Shown piece by piece: positions 59,413 through 64,000 of a stretch of DNA of 64,000 bases. The DNA comes from UBA7455 sp026713185 (GTDB taxonomy: Bacteria > Pseudomonadota > Gammaproteobacteria > Pseudomonadales > Azotimanducaceae), in contig OY762456.1 in NCBI GenBank assembly GCA_963665785.1, forward strand, positions 3,100,001 to 3,164,000, given 5' to 3'. The notes beneath the pieces are model-generated. The model was not told the origin of the DNA, searched no databases, and was given only the letters and a program-made list of their open reading frames with translations. Position 1 is the first letter of the stretch. The number at the start of each line of letters is the position of its first letter. The position numbers were made by a program, and so were the translations under genes.

Positions 59413-59575
59413 ACCGCTGAATATTTTACCTGATCAGGCCGTCGGAATTTGTTGTTGCCGTTCCGAGGACCTGAAGATGCCACTTTCTTCTTTCCTGGAG
59501 AATCCGCTGAAGTGAGATGCCCGCTCAATAGTATTGGGTAATCTCGACCTGCTGGCACTCTTTCGGGGATTCATT

Positions 59576-59605
59576 TTTATTGTTAATCTTTGTCCAAACA
59601 ATAAA
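59576..59605. promoter_or_regulatory. inverted repeat upstream of the dioxygenase gene
   Basis: TTTATTGTT and AACAATAAA form a perfect 9-bp inverted repeat with a 12-base gap, ending 41 bases before the start codon. It has the size of a dimeric regulator site. No regulator gene is adjacent, so the link is open. Confidence 0.4.
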
Positions 59606-59645
59606 TAGTGGTTGGGTTTGTTTTCACTATTCGCAGGATAATTTT

Positions 59646-60719
59646 ATGGATGTAAACGAAGAGGTTACCCGGTATTTTCCGGCAGCCCAGATCGATGCGA
59701 TCCCTGACGATCTATCGAAACCGCGCCACATTCTTAATACGGTTAGCGCGCAGCAGCGAAGGGAGAATCGGGAACGGTGCGTCGTGGCAACTGAAATCTG
59801 GAATGCCGCTGACTCAGATGTCGGTCGTCGTGCGATCCTTGATGCATACAAGGCACGTGAAGATGCTAATCAGGGCGCCATAGGTATTTTGGAAATGTTC
59901 TTGGGAGGGTCTTTCAATCGGCTTCCACTGACCGAGATCGAATACGCGATGGACCAGCTTGGCCTCACTGATGAGGACAATGGTGTTCTTTCTGATGCTG
60001 AAAAGGAAGCACTTGATCGCGACGGTTACGTTAATCTCGGGCCTCTTCTCGATGCCGGTCAGCTGCAGGCAATGCGCGATCGCTACGATGCGGCCATAGA
60101 GGAGCAAGGCGCTAATACGGAGAATAAAGAGAAGATGGGGATTGGTCGCGTTGTAGATACCGTGGTCAAACCCATGAATCGTGATGGACTCCTGGATCCT
60201 GTCTTCATGCACCCAAGGCTGCTCGCAGTCGTCAGGTATGTCCTGGGTGTCCACCTGAAATACATCGGCTCCAACTATCATTGCACAATGCCTGGTTACG
60301 GCCACCAGGGTATCCATGCGGATTTTATTTGGGGTGTAAGGGGGGAACCCCAGGTCGTCAATGCCGTGTGGATGATTGACGAGTTTACAGAGGAAAATGG
60401 CGCAACTCGCGTGGTGCCGGGTTCACATCGATCAGGTCTGCACCCATCGGCAGATATCGTGAATGGTGCACCAAGGGATCTCAACGCACCCGTCGACGGT
60501 GAAGTCAAGATCACTGGCAGCGCTGGATCGTGTATCGTTTACAACGCGCATTTATGGCATGGCGGCACGCAGAACTGCACCAACAAGCTGCGTCGCGCGC
60601 AACATGCGTTCTTCTCGCGCTCCCATCGCCCTTCGTCGACCGATGTGCCTGCGGTCATCGACAAAGCGTTATACGAACGCCTCGGCAGAGTGGAGCGCGC
60701 GGTTCTTGATATTGAGTAG
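59646..60719 (+). CDS. phytanoyl-CoA dioxygenase (PhyH) family protein
   Basis: 357 residues from the ATG at 59646 (AGGA upstream). Fe(II)/2-oxoglutarate oxygenase fold: the iron facial triad starts with H224-x-D226 (GIHADFIWG) and closes with a His in LWHGGTQN, followed by an Arg region for 2-oxoglutarate. VVPGSHRSGLHP is the usual PhyH segment. About 120 residues ahead of the domain are not recognised. The 3' half has more GC-rich codons than its neighbours. It lies next to the 3' end of tRNA-Thr, between nadC and the pilin genes, where it breaks an otherwise conserved order. Confidence 0.85.
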   Translation: MDVNEEVTRYFPAAQIDAIPDDLSKPRHILNTVSAQQRRENRERCVVATEIWNAADSDVGRRAILDAYKAREDANQGAIGILEMFLGGSFNRLPLTEIEYAMDQLGLTDEDNGVLSDAEKEALDRDGYVNLGPLLDAGQLQAMRDRYDAAIEEQGANTENKEKMGIGRVVDTVVKPMNRDGLLDPVFMHPRLLAVVRYVLGVHLKYIGSNYHCTMPGYGHQGIHADFIWGVRGEPQVVNAVWMIDEFTEENGATRVVPGSHRSGLHPSADIVNGAPRDLNAPVDGEVKITGSAGSCIVYNAHLWHGGTQNCTNKLRRAQHAFFSRSHRPSSTDVPAVIDKALYERLGRVERAVLDIE

Positions 60720-60762
60720 CCAGGAGAGTTACCTGCAGAAACAATATTTCGACAATATCTAA

Positions 60763-60838
60763 TGGTGCCGGAAAGTGGACTCGAACCACCGACCAATTAC
60801 TTACGAAGCAACTGCTCTGCCAACTGAGCTATTCCGGC
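60763..60838 (-). tRNA. tRNA-Thr (CGT)
   Basis: 76 bases with an encoded CCA. On the minus strand the acceptor stem GCCGGAA pairs with TTCCGGC, then discriminator A and CCA. The D arm is GCTC...GAGC, the anticodon loop TTCGTAA with anticodon CGT, reading ACG (Thr), and the T arm GGTGG-TTCGAGT-CCACT. All four stems fold. It sits beside the pilin locus, as in Pseudomonas. Confidence 0.95.
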
Positions 60839-60884
60839 AAACGATAATCCGATTATAAACGATCCTGTCAGGCAGGCCACCCGG

Positions 60885-61286
60885 TCAGGGAAAAGTTCTT
60901 TCCACGGGATCAACTTCCTCAGGGTGCGTGCCCGTAATAGTGAATCCACTACCCCTGGCACACTCGGGAGGCGATTCACCATCGATATCGCATACAACGT
61001 CAAAGGTTATCATGCTGGAACCGGTGTCCGGTCGCCAACCCAGAGCCGCCGCCAGACCCGTTTCGGGCGCCGCGGGATCATACTTTCCCGAAACGTATTC
61101 GCCCCTGTCCATTCTACGTTCCTCCTGGAAAAGGTAAATTGATTGCATGGTATCTTTGATAACACTTATCCGGGCGGTTTTGATGTAGTTGTTATAGGCC
61201 GGCACTGCAACCGCGGTTATGATCCCCAGAACCGCGATGACAACCATGAGTTCAATTAATGTTATACCGCTGTTTCCGGAATTCAC
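60885..61286 (-). CDS. type IV pilin-like protein (second pilin)
   Basis: 133 residues. The prepilin N-terminus is short: after a seven-residue leader ending in Gly comes ITLIELMVVIAVLGIITAVAVPAYNNYI, with the invariant Glu5. The first mature residue is Ile; it would be Phe in most type IVa pilins. The C-terminal disulfide pair is probably the two Cys in VVCDIDGESPPEC. The start is GTG at 61286 with AAAGGT upstream. Downstream of the first pilin gene, it may be a minor pilin or an alternate subunit. Confidence 0.88.
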   Translation of the reverse strand: MNSGNSGITLIELMVVIAVLGIITAVAVPAYNNYIKTARISVIKDTMQSIYLFQEERRMDRGEYVSGKYDPAAPETGLAAALGWRPDTGSSMITFDVVCDIDGESPPECARGSGFTITGTHPEEVDPVERTFP

Positions 61287-61350
61287 GATCTACCTTTGAA
61301 TCTGCCGGGATCGGCCGCCGGAATCGCTGTCATCATACGGACAACCAGAA

Positions 61351-61779
61351 CTACACCTCGGAGGCAGCACTGATGGTTTTGCTTTCTTCGGTCAGGTCCT
61401 CATAGGCAGGTCTGGTTATCGTGACTTCCTCATCATCACCATCGACCACCACTACCCCGTTTACCGCATCGGCGGCTTCTTGATAGGCGTTTCCACCACC
61501 CGGCGCCAGATTGCCGCCCGGATTGAAAATCGCAATCCAGCCTGCCGTGTCTACAGGCAAATTACCTGCCAAGCCGAGGGCTTTTTGCGAACTGCCCTTG
61601 ACGAAGGTTGAACGTGCGAGCCGAACGGCTTCTTCATAGTGCGCACTGACCTTGGCCATATTGGCAGTCTTGACATAATCCGTATAGGCAGGAATGGCAA
61701 ATGCAGCGAGGATGGCGATAATCGCAACAACCATCATCAACTCGATCAGGGTAAAACCCTGCTTGTATTTCATTTTCAT
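61351..61779 (-). CDS. type IV major pilin-like protein
   Basis: 142 residues from the ATG at 61779, preceded by GGAGAG; an ATG four codons earlier is less likely. The leader KYKQG is cut by prepilin peptidase before FTLIELMMVVAIIAILAAFAIPAY, a classical type IVa start with Glu5. The C-terminal half lacks a Cys pair, which is unusual for a PilA of this type. It is divergent from pilB, so a shared regulatory region of about 200 bases controls pilin and assembly genes. No sigma-54 element (TGGCAC-N5-TTGCW) was seen. Confidence 0.88.
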   Translation of the reverse strand: MKMKYKQGFTLIELMMVVAIIAILAAFAIPAYTDYVKTANMAKVSAHYEEAVRLARSTFVKGSSQKALGLAGNLPVDTAGWIAIFNPGGNLAPGGGNAYQEAADAVNGVVVVDGDDEEVTITRPAYEDLTEESKTISAASEV

Positions 61780-61987
61780 GGCACTCTCCATTCAATGACT
61801 CAGTCTCAATAGATACTGAACACAATTTTTTCACAGGATGTCAAACTGATGACAGCAGTAATATCTGACACTTTGTTAAGACATTGTCCATGCTGACCAG
61901 TCCTTTATCGCTATCGACACCCTTCGAGACGGCACGTAAACTTTCTGGATTATTTCCCGGCTTATGGGATACTGCTTCAGGACAGGT

Positions 61988-63706
61988 ATGGCTGCAATCC
62001 CGAATCAATTAAACGGACTGGCTCGCAGACTGGTTAAAGACGGGTTTATCAGTAATACTGCTGCCCGGGACGCCACCGAAACAGCCTTTAAAAACCAGGT
62101 TTCGGTTATCAAATACCTGGTAGACAATGAACTCGTCAATGCTGCGACCATTGCCAGTGTCGCAGCAGATGAATACAGCACACCTTTACTGGATATAGCC
62201 TCAATCGACCTGGAATTCATTCCCAGGACCATGGTTGACAAAGCGTTGATTCGCAAGCATCACGCACTTCCGGTCTTCCACAGAGGCAACCGACTGTTTG
62301 TTGCCATTTCAGACCCCACCAATCGACAGGCACTTCAGGACATTCAATTCCAAACCGCTGTCAATGTCGAGGAAGTACTCGTACAGGAAGACAAACTGGA
62401 CAGCCTCATAGACTCTTTTCTGGAGTCCCAGGAAGGGTCTGGACTGGGTGATCTGGGTGAAGAGGATGTAGAACTGAGTCTGGAAGCTGTTGATGAGGAA
62501 GGGGGTGGTCCGGAAGACGAAGACACTGCCAGTATTGCAGACGACACACCGGTTGTACGGTACATCAACAAGATGCTGATGGACGCCATCAGGGGTGGTT
62601 CCTCGGACCTTCACTTTGAACCTTTTGAAAAGACCTACAGGGTCAGATTTCGAACCGATGGTATTCTTCATGAGGTATCCAATCCTCCTGTCAATCTTGG
62701 CCCCAAAATCGCATCCCGTCTCAAGGTCATGTCCCGTATGGATATTTCCGAGAAACGAATACCCCAGGACGGCCGAATAAAACTGAAACTCTCCAGGTCC
62801 AGGTCCATCGACTTTCGGGTCAATACACTACCTGTACTGTTTGGCGAAAAACTCTGCCTGCGAATTCTTGATCCCAGCAGCGCCAGAATGGGTATTGATG
62901 CCCTGGGTTACGAGGATGATCAGAAAGCACTGTATCTGGAAGCCCTGCACAGACCCCAGGGCATGATTCTGGTTACTGGACCCACCGGAAGTGGTAAAAC
63001 CGTCTCTCTGTATACTGGACTGAACATTCTCAATACATCGGAACGCAATATTTCCACTGTTGAAGATCCGATCGAAATCAATCTGGAAGGTATTAATCAA
63101 TGTCCGGTCAACCATAAGACAGGCCTCGGCTTCAGCGAAGCATTACGATCATTTCTAAGGCAAGACCCCGATATCGTCATGGTCGGAGAAATACGGGATC
63201 TGGAAACAGCCAATATTGCTATCAGGGCTGCCCAGACTGGCCACATGGTGTTATCCACACTCCATACCAACAATGCTCCGGAAACCATTACCCGATTGCG
63301 TAATATGGGTGTAGCGGCATTCAATCTCGCTACGTCAATCAACCTCATAGTGGCGCAACGGCTGGCCAGACGGTTGTGCGATTGCAAGATGAGACTCGAT
63401 ATCCCAGGCAATACATTGTTTGAAAGGGGATTTTCCGAAAAGGATATAGATGAGGGTCTGGAGGTATACGGACCCGCAGGTTGTCAAAAATGCTCCGGTG
63501 GCTACAGGGGACGAACCGGTATCTATGAGGTTGTCAGGATAACTGATGAGATCGCAAGAATTATGATGGAAGACGGCAACTCTCTGGAAATCGCGAAAGT
63601 CTGCAAGCGTGAAGGTTTCAACAATATCTTCCAGTCAGCGCTGTTGAAGGTTAAAAAGGGTTTGACCAGTTTAGAGGAAGTAGACCGCGTCACCAGCGGT
63701 CATTAG
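61988..63706 (+). CDS. pilB: type IV pilus assembly ATPase PilB
   Basis: 572 residues from the ATG at 61988. Hexameric extension ATPase of the pilus. Domains: N-terminal MshEN/N1 region, N2 (DTPVVRYINKMLMDAIRGGSSDLHFEP), Walker A GPTGSGKT, Asp box, Walker B DPDIVMVGEIRD and the C-terminal zinc tetracysteine (CDCKM...CQKC). Its predicted partner pilC follows after 18 bases. The retraction ATPase PilT is not in the window. Confidence 0.95.
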   Translation: MAAIPNQLNGLARRLVKDGFISNTAARDATETAFKNQVSVIKYLVDNELVNAATIASVAADEYSTPLLDIASIDLEFIPRTMVDKALIRKHHALPVFHRGNRLFVAISDPTNRQALQDIQFQTAVNVEEVLVQEDKLDSLIDSFLESQEGSGLGDLGEEDVELSLEAVDEEGGGPEDEDTASIADDTPVVRYINKMLMDAIRGGSSDLHFEPFEKTYRVRFRTDGILHEVSNPPVNLGPKIASRLKVMSRMDISEKRIPQDGRIKLKLSRSRSIDFRVNTLPVLFGEKLCLRILDPSSARMGIDALGYEDDQKALYLEALHRPQGMILVTGPTGSGKTVSLYTGLNILNTSERNISTVEDPIEINLEGINQCPVNHKTGLGFSEALRSFLRQDPDIVMVGEIRDLETANIAIRAAQTGHMVLSTLHTNNAPETITRLRNMGVAAFNLATSINLIVAQRLARRLCDCKMRLDIPGNTLFERGFSEKDIDEGLEVYGPAGCQKCSGGYRGRTGIYEVVRITDEIARIMMEDGNSLEIAKVCKREGFNNIFQSALLKVKKGLTSLEEVDRVTSGH

Positions 63707-63724
63707 AGAAAGTCAGGACAATCA

Positions 63725-64000
63725 ATGGCGTCACAGCAGAGAAACAGCCCGGCGAGGGCAACCGGGAAAAATGGTATATTCAGTCTTGCTATAATGTCTG
63801 AAAAGATTAATCCCGTCGATATTGCTCTATTTACCCGGCAACTAGCCACCATGATGGAAGCCGGCGTTCCGCTGGTGCAGTCATTTGAGATCGTTGCGGA
63901 TGGCATGGATAACCAAACACTGCAAGACATGATTTTAAAACTCAGGGACGAAGTATCGGCCGGGAATTCATTCGCCGCCGCTGTCAGGACACAACCCCGA
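63725..64000 (+). CDS. pilC: type IV pilus inner-membrane platform protein PilC (partial)
   Basis: The first 92 codons are visible; the gene runs off the right edge. DIALFTRQLATMMEAGVPLVQSFEIVADGMDN and FAAAVRTQP match the first T2SSF domain of PilC. Only about 32 residues precede this domain, against about 70 in Pseudomonas PilC, so the N-terminal region is shortened or the true start is elsewhere. It is coupled to pilB in one operon. Confidence 0.88.
   Translation, partial: MASQQRNSPARATGKNGIFSLAIMSEKINPVDIALFTRQLATMMEAGVPLVQSFEIVADGMDNQTLQDMILKLRDEVSAGNSFAAAVRTQPR

Noticed and set aside
61780..61987. Sigma-54 promoter for the pilin gene
   Set aside because: Expected by analogy with Pseudomonas pilA, but I found no TGGCAC-N5-TTGCW match on the minus strand.

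Overview
The window reads as chromosome from a free-living gammaproteobacterium, roughly half GC and densely coded on both strands. Three blocks carry gene orders known from Pseudomonas, Escherichia and relatives: aroQ-accB-accC-prmA-(DUF3426)-purH-purD at 31.2-38.5 kb, nadC/ampD-ampE/aceE-aceF at 52.2-59.4 kb, and tRNA-Thr/type IV pilin/pilB/pilC at 60.8-64 kb. I cannot name a genus. Several acyl-CoA and flavin enzymes (fused CaiB-type CoA-transferase, crotonases, LLM oxidoreductase, tricarballylate-dehydrogenase-like FAD protein) suit an aerobic heterotroph.

Layout. 0-5.1 kb: partial membrane protein, beta-carbonic anhydrase, double CoA-transferase, two-domain VOC protein, glyoxalase-II-like hydrolase. 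5.2-10.5 kb: five-gene operon of a LolA-like periplasmic protein, two FtsX/MacB-type permeases, a LolD-like ATPase and a predicted outer-membrane barrel; together they look like one lipid or lipoprotein transport system. 10.5-17.4 kb: metabolic oxidoreductases interleaved with two toxin-antitoxin loci: a HigBA-like pair with a third cotranscribed gene, and Phd/VapC. Each has a perfect palindrome in its promoter region. 17.4-23.9 kb: fused oligopeptide-type ABC ATPase with a Dyp peroxidase, TcuA-like flavoprotein, zinc alcohol dehydrogenase, pyroglutamyl peptidase and small proteins. 24-31.2 kb: ppc, a nucleotide-sugar-epimerase-like protein, two crotonases, cca and a pteridine-reductase-like SDR. 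31.2-39.7 kb: purine and fatty-acid synthesis block. 40.1-49.4 kb: DUF2333, K+-dependent membrane pyrophosphatase facing a PPi-dependent phosphofructokinase (a PPi-based energy node), YbdK-type ligase, SSS symporter, aspartoacylase-like protein and Hsp20. 49.4-59.4 kb: CoA synthesis (coaX, panC, panB), pyruvate dehydrogenase E1/E2, BtuF-like protein, ampE/ampD and nadC. 59.6-64 kb: a phytanoyl-CoA-dioxygenase-like gene, tRNA-Thr(CGT), two pilins, pilB and the start of pilC.

The most unusual element is a dispersed repeat: two full 147-nt copies (23121-23267, 39776-39922) and one truncated copy (from 4175) with about 27-bp terminal inverted repeats. An internal hairpin shows three compensatory base-pair changes between the full copies while its loop is conserved. 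One copy continues into about 80-bp tandem units, and a separate short motif (AAGTAAACTGTCACCCG) lies near two of the loci. Other points for a second look are the three-gene toxin-antitoxin operon, dsbD reduced to its N-terminal domain, absence of dusB-fis from a usually conserved block, an 18-nt coding minisatellite, crotonases lacking both catalytic glutamates, and a TnpB/omega-RNA remnant.
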